Positions 25,864 to 34,456 are shown, counted from the first letter of the stretch. The stretch: 64,000 nt of DNA from Natronomonas pharaonis DSM 2160 (GCF_000026045.1 NC_007426.1:558001-622000); one strand, 5' to 3'. A program made the numbers and translations. Notes: generated from the sequence alone by a model not told the origin.

Positions 25864-28143
25864 TCAGCGAATCGAATCCAGCAGGAGTTTCTGTTCTTTC
25901 CGTTTGACCTCGTGTTGGACATCCCGGACGGCGTCGATGTTCGCCGAGATGGACGAAACGCCCTCGTTGACGAGGAACCGGACCATCTCCGGCTTGGAGC
26001 CGGCCTGTCCACAGATGCTCGTCGCGATGTCGTGTTCCCGACAGGTTTCGATAGTGTTGCCGATGAGCTGAAGCACCGCCGGGTGGAGTTCATCGAACCG
26101 CTGGGCGACGTTCTCGTTGTTGCGGTCGACAGCCAGCGTGTACTGGGTGAGGTCGTTCGTTCCGAAGGAGGCGAAGTCGATGCCCGTCTCGGCGAGGTCT
26201 TCGATACACAGCGCCGCGGCGGGCGTTTCAATCATCACACCCCACGAGCGGACCTCGGGGTCGACGCCCGCCGACTCCATCAGGTTCCGTGCGCGAACGA
26301 CATCCTCGGCGTCGTTGACGAGCGGGAACATGATTTCGACGTTGTCATACCCCATCTCGAAGAGCCGACGGAACGCCTCTAGCTCGTGTTCGAAGAGCTC
26401 CGGCCGGTCGAGACTACGGCGGATGCCCCGGTAGCCGAGCATCGGGTTGTGTTCGTGTGGCTCGTTGTCGCCGCCCTCCAACTGCCGGAACTCGTCTGTC
26501 GGCGCGTCGAGCGTCCGCACGCGGACGGGACGCGGGTAGAACTCCTCGGCGACGCCGCGGACGCCCTCGACGATTTCCTCGATGTACGCGTCTTCGCCGT
26601 GGTCTTCGATGTACCGCTCCGGCGTCTTGTTCGTCGACAGAATCATGTGCTCCATCCGGAGGAGCCCGACGCCGTCCGCACCGGTCGCGGCGGCTCGCTC
26701 TGCGGCCTCCGGAATCGAGACGTTGACCTTCACCTCGGTCGCGGTCATCGGCTTGACCGGACTCTGCGGTTTGACTTCCTCGACGGCGTCGGTTTCTTCG
26801 TCTGGCTCGACATCCCCCTCGGTGACGCTGCCCTTGTCGCCGTCGATGGTGACTGTCTGGCCGTCTTCGAGTGCGTCGGTCGCGTTGCCGGCACCGACGA
26901 TGGCCGGTGCGCCGAGTTCACGGGCGACGATGGCGGCGTGGCTCGTCATGCCCCCCTCGTCGGTGATGATGCCGCTGGCGCGCTTCATCGCCGGTACCAT
27001 GTCCGGTGTCGTCATCTCGGTGACGATGATATCGCCCTCGCCGACCTTGTCGAGTTGGTCGAGCTTGCGGACGATGCGGACTGGCCCGGAGGAGACGCCC
27101 GGCGACGCGCCGAGGCCTTGGACGAGCACTTCGCCGTCGTTTTCGGCGGTCTCGCCCGCGTCGCTGTCCTCCGAAATCGTCGTAATCGGGCGGGACTGCA
27201 GCATGAAGACCTCGCCGTCGACGATGGCCCACTCGATGTCTTGTGGCTCGTCGTAGTGGTCTTCGGCCCGCTCGCCGAGCTCGACGAGCGACCCGATTTC
27301 GGTGTCGTCGAGGACCTGTGCCTTCCGCTTGTGGTCTTCGACGTCCTTCTCGACGGTTTCGCCCGTCTCCTCGTCTTTGACCATCTTGACCTTCTTGTCC
27401 GCGATGGTCGTATCGAGGATTTCGCCGTCGGAGCGGTCGACGACGTAGTTGTCGGGCGAGACAGACCCGGAAACGACGGCCTCGCCGAGCCCCCACGCGG
27501 CCTCGATGATAATCTGCGGCTCGCCGGTCGAGGGGTGTGAGGTGAACATCACGCCGGATTTGTCGGCGGCGACCATCTTCTGGACGACGACGGCAATGTC
27601 GACCAGGTCGTGTTCGAAGCCCTGCTCGTTCCGGTAGTAGATGGCCCGCTGGGTGAAAAGCGACGCCCAGCAGTGTTTGATACGGTCGACGAGGTCCTCG
27701 CGCGTGATGTTGAGGAACGTCTCCTGCTGCCCGGCGAAGGAGGCGTCCGGAAGGTCCTCAGCGGTCGCCGAGGAGCGAACCGCGACGAAGGCCTCGCCGT
27801 CGTCGAGGTTGTCGTAGGCCTCGAGAATCTCCTCACGAACGGATTCGGGAATCTCGGTGTCGAGGATGAGCTCCTTTGCGGCCGCCTCCGCCTCGGCCAG
27901 CGCCGCCGAATCGTCGGAGTCGACGTCAACGGCCTCGAAGAGCTCCTCGTCGATGCCCGTCTCCTCGATGAACGCCCGGTAGGTCTGTGCTGTCACGACG
28001 AACCCCGGCGGGACCGGCAGCCCCGCGGCGGTCATCTCGCCGAGCGAGGCGCCCTTGCCGCCGACCGCCCCGAGGTCGTCGGACCTGATTTCGTCCAGCC
28101 AGAGTACGGATTTGCTCGCGCTTCCGGACCCGTCTTCAGTCAT
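25864..28143 (-). CDS. ppsA: Phosphoenolpyruvate synthase
   Basis: Converts pyruvate, ATP and water to PEP, AMP and phosphate for gluconeogenesis. The 759-residue protein shows the N-terminal ATP-grasp domain (GGKGASLGEM at 28-37; VRSSATAEDLPDASFAGQQ), the phosphohistidine swivel domain with His402 in GGMTSHAAIVAREL, and a C-terminal PEP-binding barrel with MIETPAAAL, FGTNDLTQYTLAVDR and the active-site Cys in SICGQAGSKP. An acidic linker of about 35 residues (about 440-475) separates the swivel domain and barrel. The codon before the ATG is TTG in frame; I use the ATG. Confidence 0.95.
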   Translation of the reverse strand: MTEDGSGSASKSVLWLDEIRSDDLGAVGGKGASLGEMTAAGLPVPPGFVVTAQTYRAFIEETGIDEELFEAVDVDSDDSAALAEAEAAAKELILDTEIPESVREEILEAYDNLDDGEAFVAVRSSATAEDLPDASFAGQQETFLNITREDLVDRIKHCWASLFTQRAIYYRNEQGFEHDLVDIAVVVQKMVAADKSGVMFTSHPSTGEPQIIIEAAWGLGEAVVSGSVSPDNYVVDRSDGEILDTTIADKKVKMVKDEETGETVEKDVEDHKRKAQVLDDTEIGSLVELGERAEDHYDEPQDIEWAIVDGEVFMLQSRPITTISEDSDAGETAENDGEVLVQGLGASPGVSSGPVRIVRKLDQLDKVGEGDIIVTEMTTPDMVPAMKRASGIITDEGGMTSHAAIVARELGAPAIVGAGNATDALEDGQTVTIDGDKGSVTEGDVEPDEETDAVEEVKPQSPVKPMTATEVKVNVSIPEAAERAAATGADGVGLLRMEHMILSTNKTPERYIEDHGEDAYIEEIVEGVRGVAEEFYPRPVRVRTLDAPTDEFRQLEGGDNEPHEHNPMLGYRGIRRSLDRPELFEHELEAFRRLFEMGYDNVEIMFPLVNDAEDVVRARNLMESAGVDPEVRSWGVMIETPAAALCIEDLAETGIDFASFGTNDLTQYTLAVDRNNENVAQRFDELHPAVLQLIGNTIETCREHDIATSICGQAGSKPEMVRFLVNEGVSSISANIDAVRDVQHEVKRKEQKLLLDSIR

Positions 28144-28451
28144 CAAATGAGGCTTTACTGGCCCTCAACTTAGGCCATTCGTTCGCCGCCGACGCTGCGT
28201 CACACCGTCCAGACCCACAGACACCGCCACAATTTGCTCGGCGTGTGACCGAAATCCGCCCGACATGTCACTGTTCTCCGCACGGAGTGCTTTTGAATTC
28301 CGGTCAGTATGGGCCTCGTGATGGCTTTGCTGCACCCAATGCTGCTCCGCAGACTGTCCCGACTCTTTCTATTCTACCGGATTGAAGCTACTACTACTCT
28401 TTCTGTAGCTACCACCAAGCCTATATTCGATGCAACGAAACTCGGCTCCGC
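28144..28451. other. 308-bp intergenic region between divergent ppsA and ABC transporter genes
   Basis: No supported ORF. It contains the promoters of both sides. A six-base inverted repeat, AGCTAC at 28387-28392 and GTAGCT at 28406-28411, lies just upstream of the TATA-like box of the ABC operon and could be an operator half-site pair; this is weak evidence. Confidence 0.45.
28422..28429 (+). promoter_or_regulatory. TATA-like box of the ABC transporter pair
   Basis: CTATATTC centred 26-27 bp before the ATG at 28452. Confidence 0.5.
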
Positions 28452-29360
28452 ATGCCTGCCCTCCAGCTAGAGTCCGTCCACAAGCGGTTTGGAGACGTTG
28501 TCGCACTCGACGATGTTTCCTTTTCCGTACCGGACGGCGAAGTGTTCGGCTTCCTCGGCCCCAACGGCGCGGGGAAGTCGACGACCATCGACATCGTTCT
28601 CGACTACGTTCGCCCGACTGACGGGTCGGTTTCGGTCTTCGGCCACGACGCACAGGCCGACCCGACCGCTGTCCACGCCCGTACCGGCGTCCTCCCGGAC
28701 GCGACGGCGCTTGCCGGCCACCTAACGGCCACTGAACACGTCAGGTTTGCTATCGACTCGAAAGGAGCCGATGACGACACCGACGCGCTGCTCGAACGCG
28801 TCGGCCTCGACGGCGTCGGCGACCGCCGCGTCGGTGGCTTCTCGAAGGGGATGCGCCAGCGGCTTCTGCTGGCGACGGCGCTTGTCGGCGAGCCGGAGCT
28901 GCTCATCCTCGATGAGCCCTCGACCGGTCTCGACCCCAACGGTGCCCGCCGGATGCGCGAAATCGTTCGGGAAGAAAACGACCGCGGCGCGACCGTCCTG
29001 TTTTCGAGCCACATCCTCGAACAGGTCGAGGCCGTCTCCGACCGCGTCGGCATTCTCGCCGACGGCGAACTCGTCGCCTGCGACAGCATCGACGGCCTGC
29101 GCGGCCGACTCGGTTCGAAAGCACGGCTGTCTGTCACCGTCGATGAACTCTCCGATGCGGCTATCGAGGCCGTCGAGGCACTCGATGGGGTCGTTGATGT
29201 GTCCGTCACCGGCCGGACGGTCGCCGCCGCCTGTCCCGACGACCGGAAGGCAGCCGTCGTCGACGCCGTCCGGACAGACGGAGCCACGGTTGAGGACATC
29301 GAAACCGGCGAGGCCTCGCTTGAGGAGCTGTTCGCCGCCTACACAGGGGAGAGCCAATGA
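28452..29360 (+). CDS. ABC transporter ATP-binding protein
   Basis: A 302-residue nucleotide-binding subunit. Walker A GPNGAGKST (about 36-44), ABC signature FSKGMRQRL, Walker B LLILDEPSTGLDP, and the switch His in FSSHIL are all present. The C-terminal 80 residues (ARLSVTVDELSDAAIE...) form the extension typical of CcmA/NatA-type exporters. The next gene overlaps it by ATGA and encodes the membrane partner. The exported substrate is unknown. Confidence 0.94.
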   Translation: MPALQLESVHKRFGDVVALDDVSFSVPDGEVFGFLGPNGAGKSTTIDIVLDYVRPTDGSVSVFGHDAQADPTAVHARTGVLPDATALAGHLTATEHVRFAIDSKGADDDTDALLERVGLDGVGDRRVGGFSKGMRQRLLLATALVGEPELLILDEPSTGLDPNGARRMREIVREENDRGATVLFSSHILEQVEAVSDRVGILADGELVACDSIDGLRGRLGSKARLSVTVDELSDAAIEAVEALDGVVDVSVTGRTVAAACPDDRKAAVVDAVRTDGATVEDIETGEASLEELFAAYTGESQ

Positions 29361-30157
29361 AGCGGTCGCTCAGGACGCTGGCCGAGCGTGACTTCCGGGA
29401 CCCGTTCCGCTCGCGGTCGGCATGGCCGACGCTCGTGCTCTTTGCGGCGGTGTTTGGCCTCTTCGTCTACGCCTTGGGGCCGTCACCGGGACCATCGCGA
29501 CCCGAGTTCGGGCAGCTACTGGTAGCTATCGTCTACTTTCTCGTTCCGCTTGCAGCCCTACAGTTCGGCTACGACAGGCTCTCCGGCCCACGGCAAACCG
29601 GCGAAGTACGGCTGCTGCTTGCGCCGCCGCACTCTCGGCGGGACCTGCTCTTGGGAACGGCGCTCGGCCGCAGCGCCTTCACGGCGCTTGTCATCGTTGT
29701 CGGCTATCTGGCTGCGGCGGCCGTCTTCGTCGTAACCGTCGGCCTCCCCGCGGCCATGCTCACCCTTGGCGGGCTGGCGGCCGCGCTCGGCCTCGGCGTC
29801 GCGATGACCGCCATCGCCGTCGGTGCCTCGGCGGCCACGGCGACGACCGCCCGCTCCGGAATGGTCGCTATCGGCGCGTACTTCCTGTTTCTGCTCTGGG
29901 ATATGGTTCTGTTTGGCCTCCGGTTTGCGCTCAACGGGTTCTCGCTTCCCGAGGGCCCCCAGCCGGCGTGGGCGGAGCTTCTGGCCGAGCTGTCGCCGAT
30001 GGAGGCGTACATGAACCTGAACGCGTCGCTTTTTTCCGGCGAGGTCGCTCCCGACGTGGTGACTGCCAGCCCGCCGGTCGCGGTGGCGTTGCTGGTCGCA
30101 TGGACGGTTGCCCCGCTCCTCGTCGGCTACGCCCGGCTCAGAGCGGTCGACCTCTGA
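29357..30157 (+). CDS. ABC-2 type transporter permease
   Basis: A 266-residue membrane protein with six hydrophobic segments (near 26-44, 55-70, 101-140, 145-163, 172-195 and 237-255). It begins MKRSLRTLAERDFRDPFRS, a cytoplasmic helix usual for NosY-like permeases. The ATG overlaps the ATPase gene stop (ATGA), so the two are translated as a unit and should assemble as an exporter. Confidence 0.9.
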   Translation: MKRSLRTLAERDFRDPFRSRSAWPTLVLFAAVFGLFVYALGPSPGPSRPEFGQLLVAIVYFLVPLAALQFGYDRLSGPRQTGEVRLLLAPPHSRRDLLLGTALGRSAFTALVIVVGYLAAAAVFVVTVGLPAAMLTLGGLAAALGLGVAMTAIAVGASAATATTARSGMVAIGAYFLFLLWDMVLFGLRFALNGFSLPEGPQPAWAELLAELSPMEAYMNLNASLFSGEVAPDVVTASPPVAVALLVAWTVAPLLVGYARLRAVDL

Positions 30158-30177
30158 CCCGGCCGGCCTCCGGGATA

Positions 30178-31080
30178 TCAGGCTTCGATGATATCGTCGT
30201 CGCCCGGTTCCGGGACTGATAGCTCGCCGTCGAACGCCGTCGCTGCCTCGCCACCGACAGTGACCGGGTCGGCCTGTGCCTGTACCCGCACCTTCCCCGG
30301 TCGGTCGATGAAGTGGCCTTGCTCGACGACGACCTCAGCCGGTAGCTCGCCGTCGAAGGCTTCGAACGCCCGGAGGTACGCCCCGACTGCCGCCGCCGCC
30401 GTTCCCGTTACGGGGTCTTCGTCGACGCCCAGCGCAGGGGCGAACATCCGAGCGTGCAGCGTCGTCTCCGCACCGAGCGTATCGAAGGTAAAGGCATAGA
30501 CACCCGCCACGTCGAGTTCGTCCGACAACGACGCCACGGCGTCGGCGTTTGGGTCCAGCGCCGAAAGCCCTTCAAGGAAATTGACAGGGACGACAAGATA
30601 CGGCAGGCCTGTCGAGGCGGTCGCCAGCGGCATGTCAGCACCGACATCGGTCAGGGTCGCGGGGTCGGCACCGAGCGCCGTCGCCAGCCGCTCGTAGTCG
30701 AGTTCGACAGCCGCAACCTCCGCCGGCCGCTGTGACAGCCAGACGGTTCCCGAGTCGATTTCGACCGCCACCGCCCCGGCATCCGTCTCGACGGTGTAGC
30801 TCCCGTCGTCCAACCGCCCCGTCTCAGCCAACCACGCGTGGGCGGCGACGGTCGCGTGTCCGCAGAGGTCGACCTCCGTCGTGGGCGTAAAAAACCGGAG
30901 CCGGTGGTCCGCATCGTCGCTTTCGAGGACGAAGGCCGTCTCCGAGGCCCCAAGCTCGGCGGCGATGGCCTGTAGCTGGTCGTCCGCCAGTCCGTCGGCG
31001 TCGGGGACAACGCCGGCGGGATTGCCGGCCAGCGGGTCGGTCGTGAACGCGTCGACGAGCAGGGCGCGTCGGGTCTCCAT
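30178..31080 (-). CDS. PhzF family protein (isomerase/epimerase fold)
   Basis: A 300-residue cytoplasmic protein with the duplicated diaminopimelate-epimerase fold. The N-terminus VDAFTTDPLAGNPAGVV (9-25), Glu47 in GASETAFVL (the general acid/base of PhzF), LRFFTPTTEVDLCGHAT and the C-terminal half motif DEDPVTGTAAAAVGAYL are typical. The physiological substrate of most PhzF-like proteins is unknown. ATG 31080 is chosen because the family starts right at this point. Confidence 0.88.
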   Translation of the reverse strand: METRRALLVDAFTTDPLAGNPAGVVPDADGLADDQLQAIAAELGASETAFVLESDDADHRLRFFTPTTEVDLCGHATVAAHAWLAETGRLDDGSYTVETDAGAVAVEIDSGTVWLSQRPAEVAAVELDYERLATALGADPATLTDVGADMPLATASTGLPYLVVPVNFLEGLSALDPNADAVASLSDELDVAGVYAFTFDTLGAETTLHARMFAPALGVDEDPVTGTAAAAVGAYLRAFEAFDGELPAEVVVEQGHFIDRPGKVRVQAQADPVTVGGEAATAFDGELSVPEPGDDDIIEA

Positions 31081-31170
31081 ACCGCTTTCCCCGGACCGGG
31101 CGGTGTTAACCGCTTGGGCTCGACACCGTGACCCGGCAGGTATTAGGCGCGAGGGCTCCCAGCCGGAGCC

Positions 31171-31863
31171 ATGAGCGACCTCCCGGATGAGTTCAACTGC
31201 ACCGTGACGAACTGGGAGTACATCTACAGCCTCTGCCGGGACGTGGCCGACCACGTCAAGGCCGCCGAATTCGAACCGGATGTCGTCGTCGCCCTGGCCC
31301 GCGGCGGGTGGTTCGCGGGGCGGTGTCTCTGTGACTTCCTCGGTCTCGACGACCTGACGAGCCTGAAGATGGAACACTACGTCGGCACCGGCCAGAAATC
31401 CGACGAGCCACAGGTTCGGTATCCGATGCCGGAAGGCAGCGTCGAAGGCAAGAACGTCCTCGTCATCGACGACATCGCCGACACCGGCGGCTCCATCAGC
31501 CGCGCCTACGAGTATGTCACCGAACGCGACGCCGCCGAGGTACGAACGGCGACGCTCCAGCTACTCGACACCAGCGAGTTCGAGCCGGAGTTCGTCGGCG
31601 AGCGCCTCGAAACATGGACGTGGGTCGTCTACCCGTGGAACTTTATTGAGGACATGATAGAACTCATCGGCGGCGTCATGGAGAAAGCCGACGCCGACAC
31701 CTTCAGCCGCGACGACATCCGCCACTACCTGTCGGCCTATCACGGTCTCGAACGCATCGAGATGGAGATCGCGCAACCGGACCGGCTGGACGAGGTGCTC
31801 GCGGAGATGGAACGCCGCGGGGCCGCCCGCAAGGTCGGCGACGACGCCTGGCAGCCAGCGTGA
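31171..31863 (+). CDS. Purine-type phosphoribosyltransferase
   Basis: A 230-residue cytoplasmic enzyme of the type I PRTase fold. The PRPP loop VLVIDDIADTGGS is at 96-108, and VVALARGGWFAG (39-50) is the first PRPP-phosphate loop. The hood with the base-binding Trp (WVVYPWNF) follows. This layout matches the Gpt/HPRT-like archaeal group that salvages guanine, xanthine or hypoxanthine. Residues after 175 form an additional helical C-terminus. The following HD-hydrolase gene overlaps by GTGA, so nucleotide salvage and dephosphorylation may be coupled. Confidence 0.88.
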   Translation: MSDLPDEFNCTVTNWEYIYSLCRDVADHVKAAEFEPDVVVALARGGWFAGRCLCDFLGLDDLTSLKMEHYVGTGQKSDEPQVRYPMPEGSVEGKNVLVIDDIADTGGSISRAYEYVTERDAAEVRTATLQLLDTSEFEPEFVGERLETWTWVVYPWNFIEDMIELIGGVMEKADADTFSRDDIRHYLSAYHGLERIEMEIAQPDRLDEVLAEMERRGAARKVGDDAWQPA

Positions 31864-32456
31864 CCGGTGACATCGACGCGGCGCTTTCGGCGCTGGCCGA
31901 TGCCTACGCCCTGAAGGACGAACGCCGGACCGGCTGGCAGCTCCGGGCTGTCGAGAACCCGGAGTCGGTTGCGGCCCACTCGTGGGGTGTTGCGACGCTT
32001 GTCGTCCGCTTTTGTCCCGACGACCTCGACCGGGAGCGTGCGCTCTCGCTGGCGGTCGTCCACGACATCGCCGAGGCCGAGGTCGGCGACATCCCGACTC
32101 GCGCCGACCCGGACGCCGACACGGTCGACGACGAGGAGAAGGTCCGTCGGGAACGGGCGGCACTTTCCGGGCCGCTTGCCGGTCTCGGCGACGATATCCG
32201 GGAGCTATGGGAGGCATACGAGCGGCGAGACAGCCCCGAAGCGCGGTTCGTCAAGGATATGGACCTGCTCGATACCTGCCTGCAGGCGCTCGTCTACGAG
32301 CGGGACGGCCGCTACGACGCCGACGAGGCGAATCCACACTTCGAGGCCTACGACGGACTCGATGAGTTCTTTGCAACGAGCGAGCCGCGACTCTCGACCG
32401 ACCGCGGCAGAGACCTCTTCGAGCGCGTCCGCGCCCGCTACGAGGCGCTGTCGTAG
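31860..32456 (+). CDS. HD-domain hydrolase, 5'-deoxynucleotidase YfbR/HDDC2-like
   Basis: A 198-residue metal-dependent phosphohydrolase. His40 (VAAHSWGVA), His68-Asp69 (VVHDIAEAEVGDIP) and a distal Asp in VKDMDLLDTC form the HD site; the EAEVGDIPT extension is typical of 5'-nucleotidases acting on deoxyribonucleoside monophosphates. It starts with GTG overlapping the stop of the PRTase gene (GTGA), a strong sign of translational coupling. It converges with the KaiC-like gene with one base between stop codons. Confidence 0.86.
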   Translation: MTGDIDAALSALADAYALKDERRTGWQLRAVENPESVAAHSWGVATLVVRFCPDDLDRERALSLAVVHDIAEAEVGDIPTRADPDADTVDDEEKVRRERAALSGPLAGLGDDIRELWEAYERRDSPEARFVKDMDLLDTCLQALVYERDGRYDADEANPHFEAYDGLDEFFATSEPRLSTDRGRDLFERVRARYEALS

Positions 32457-32457
32457 G

Positions 32458-33021
32458 CTACGTGTCCTCTGACAGCCGGACCTGCATCGGCTTTTCGGGA
32501 ACTGCCCCGCCGCGGTGTTTTGTCACCGCCAGCCGGTTTGTTACCGCGTCCGAAGAGACTTCGAGCGAGAGTTGTACGGTCATATCGGCGCGTGCGAGCG
32601 TGAGCCACCGCTCCGGTGGGTTCGGCTCCGCCTCGTGGGCATGGAGCACGACGATGCCGTCGCTTTCGGCCGTCTCCCGTGCCGCTGTCTCCAGAAACTC
32701 CCGGTAGGTGTCGGTGTCCCGTTCGAGTTCCGTCACCGAGTCGACGACCAGACAGCCGGACGACGGAATAGACAGGTACGTTTCCGGGTCGAACAGTAGG
32801 TCGTCGGGCGTCGCGCTCAACACGGATGCCTCGGGGAGCCGGTCCCGAACACGCGCCGCGTCCCGAAGCGTCGTCACGTAGCGCGTCTCGTTTGCTGCCG
32901 CCAGCCGCTCGAGCAGCCGCTCCGACTGGGTGTTCGGCGGCGCGGTTAACGCGACCAGCGTCCCCGGCGGTACTCCGCCCCCGAGGTGCCGGTCGAGTTC
33001 GGGGAGCCCGGTAGGATACAT
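32458..33021 (-). CDS. KaiC/RadA-like protein with lost Walker A motif
   Basis: A 187-residue protein that starts like KaiC/RAD55 proteins (GLPELDRHLGGGVPPGTLVAL), but the P-loop position reads TAPPNTQSE instead of GPPGTGKT. A Walker B-like strand (GCLVVDSVTEL) and VVLHAHE are still present. It is therefore probably an ATP-binding-dead regulatory or scaffold protein of the RecA fold. A similar degenerate protein is encoded at 50384-50962. AT-rich TATA-like sequence is centred 25-27 bp upstream of ATG 33021. The function is unknown. Confidence 0.75.
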   Translation of the reverse strand: MYPTGLPELDRHLGGGVPPGTLVALTAPPNTQSERLLERLAAANETRYVTTLRDAARVRDRLPEASVLSATPDDLLFDPETYLSIPSSGCLVVDSVTELERDTDTYREFLETAARETAESDGIVVLHAHEAEPNPPERWLTLARADMTVQLSLEVSSDAVTNRLAVTKHRGGAVPEKPMQVRLSEDT

Positions 33022-33039
33022 GCCCGTAGATGAGCGCGA

Positions 33040-33052
33040 TAATAAATAAAAC
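33040..33052 (-). promoter_or_regulatory. TATA-like box of the KaiC-like gene
   Basis: GTTTTATTTATTA on the minus strand, 24-27 bp upstream of the ATG at 33021. Confidence 0.5.
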
Positions 33053-33114
33053 AGGGTGCTACTCTCTGCCACCGAGCCGCAGTCCCCGACTTTTATCAGC
33101 GGACAAGGCGAATA

Positions 33115-33135
33115 CCCCGAGGCTTGACCTCGGGG
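33115..33135 (+). repeat. Left-end stem-loop of the tnpB element
   Basis: Perfect 8-bp stem CCCCGAGG / CCTCGGGG with loop CTTGA. Subterminal hairpins of this sort are recognised by TnpA in the IS200/IS605 family. Confidence 0.8.
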
Positions 33136-33197
33136 ATGAAGCCGACAACTCGTGATACAAACCATTAAGTTAACACATCCATAATCAAGAGACAGCG

Positions 33198-34439
33198 ATG
33201 GAACACAGTCACCGCTACCACGCCTACCCGACACAAGAGGTAGCGGAGCGGCTGGAACGCCATCTCGACGTTCATCGCCAGCTCTACAACCACATCCGGT
33301 GGGAATACGAACAAGCCCCCGAAGACGACAAACCGAGTGAGTACGACCAAAACAACAAACTCCCCGGGTGGAAACGCAAGTGGCCCGTCTTCAGCGAACT
33401 GCACTCGAAGGCCGCCCAAGCCACCGTTGCACGCTTCCACCGGAACCTCTCGAACCTTCGCAAAAAGAAAGAGAAAGGGTACAACGTTGGTCGGCTCAAA
33501 CGGCAAGCACCCACCGACTACCGGAGCGTGACGTACAACCAGTCCGGTTTCGACCTCGATGAAAAGAGGGGCCACGACAGGTATGCTCACGTTCGCTTCA
33601 GCAAAATCGGTTGGGTGAAAATCCGTTACCACCGACCGATTCCAGACCACGCCACCATCAAAGAAGTCACGTTCAAGAAGGAGACGACTGGGGAGTGGTT
33701 CGTCTCCTTCGGACTCGAAACCGACGACACAGACCTGCCCGAGAAAACAGACGTGGAGTCGCTCAACGCGAGCAACAGCGTTGGAATCGACCTTGGCATT
33801 CTCAACTACATCCACACCAGCGATGGCAAGACCGTGGACTGGCTCGACCTCGAAGACGAGTACGAGCGTCTTCGCCGTGAACAGCGCAAGTTGTCGCGGA
33901 AAGAGAGAGGGTCGAGTAACTACGAGAAGCAACGTCTGAAGGTCGCCAAGGTCAAGCGTCACATCAAGCGGAAGGTGCTGGACTACCAGCACAAAATCAC
34001 GACGTGGCTCGTCAAAGAGTACGCCGCCGTATTCGTCGAGGAGTTGAACGTGAAGGGGATGCTTGAACAGTCGCACAACGCCCGCAACAAGCAGGACGCG
34101 GCGTGGCGACAGTTCATCACCCTCCTCGAATACAAGGCCGACCTGTACGGGTGCCACGTCGTTCAAGTCGAAGCCAGAGGCACGACGAAAGAGTGTGCGT
34201 CGTGTGGTGTGGAGACGGCGAAACCCATCTGGGTCAGAAAACACTCCTGCCCGTCGTGTGGGTTCGAAACGGACAGAGACGCGAATGCGGCGATGAACGT
34301 GTTGCAGAGAGGCTTTTCTGAACTAGGGCTGGGATGGCCCGAAGACACGCCCGTGGAGACTGTGACCGCTACGGACACACCTGAATTTCAGTGTGTGTCT
34401 GCAAGTCACGTCGTGGAAACGGGAAGCCTCGGGGCTTGA
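33198..34439 (+). CDS. tnpB: TnpB, RNA-guided endonuclease of an IS200/IS605-type element
   Basis: A 413-residue protein. N-terminal wedge/REC-like part (MEHSHRYHAYPTQEVAERLE...), then the RuvC domain: Asp198 in VGIDLGILNYI, Glu281 in VFVEELNVKGM, and Asp361 in DRDANAAMNVL. A four-Cys zinc ribbon sits between the last two (C333, C336, C351, C354). All catalytic and zinc residues are intact, so it can be active. In this family a short RNA from the 3' end of the gene and the right end guides cleavage next to a specific motif. The stop codon lies in the loop of the right-end hairpin, so coding and RNA-forming sequences overlap. ATG 33198 follows an AT-rich region with a TTAAGTTAA stretch. Confidence 0.95.
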   Translation: MEHSHRYHAYPTQEVAERLERHLDVHRQLYNHIRWEYEQAPEDDKPSEYDQNNKLPGWKRKWPVFSELHSKAAQATVARFHRNLSNLRKKKEKGYNVGRLKRQAPTDYRSVTYNQSGFDLDEKRGHDRYAHVRFSKIGWVKIRYHRPIPDHATIKEVTFKKETTGEWFVSFGLETDDTDLPEKTDVESLNASNSVGIDLGILNYIHTSDGKTVDWLDLEDEYERLRREQRKLSRKERGSSNYEKQRLKVAKVKRHIKRKVLDYQHKITTWLVKEYAAVFVEELNVKGMLEQSHNARNKQDAAWRQFITLLEYKADLYGCHVVQVEARGTTKECASCGVETAKPIWVRKHSCPSCGFETDRDANAAMNVLQRGFSELGLGWPEDTPVETVTATDTPEFQCVSASHVVETGSLGA

Positions 34440-34456
34440 CCCCGAGGCGATTCACC
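34300..34456 (+). ncRNA. Predicted omega/sot RNA overlapping the tnpB 3' end and right end
   Basis: Predicted from position only. TnpB guide scaffolds come from the 3' part of the gene plus the right-end hairpin, and sense overlapping transcripts from IS1341-type genes are known in Halobacterium salinarum. The hairpin 34427-34447 would form the 3' structure, and the bases after the element border would act as the guide. The 5' limit given is approximate. Confidence 0.4.
34427..34447 (+). repeat. Right-end stem-loop of the tnpB element
   Basis: Perfect 8-bp stem CCTCGGGG / CCCCGAGG with the same CTTGA loop as the left-end hairpin but with the two arms exchanged. The tnpB stop codon TGA (34437-34439) is in the loop. 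Confidence 0.8.

Larger units (their letters stand above)
33107..34456 (+). mobile_element. IS200/IS605-type element carrying tnpB only (IS1341-like)
   Basis: About 1.35 kb. It holds one intact tnpB and no tnpA, bounded by stem-loops at 33115-33135 and 34427-34447. Short inverted ends GGCGAAT (33107-33113) and ATTCACC (34450-34456) flank the hairpins, so I set the borders there; the true cleavage sites are not proven. Elements of this kind depend on TnpA supplied elsewhere for movement. It sits in a convergent/divergent intergenic gap and breaks no gene that I can see. Confidence 0.8.

Noticed and set aside
24037-26382. Plus-strand ORF of 781 codons
   Set aside because: Antisense to metG, mfnA and ppsA; crosses several gene borders and has no domain.
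28309-28470. Short hydrophobic plus-strand ORF upstream of the ABC transporter
   Set aside because: No promoter at a sensible distance, overlaps the real ABC gene start, composition not typical.
33165-34244. Minus-strand ORF of 359 codons inside the tnpB element
   Set aside because: Antisense to tnpB; Phe/Val-rich shadow without motifs, not a transposase.
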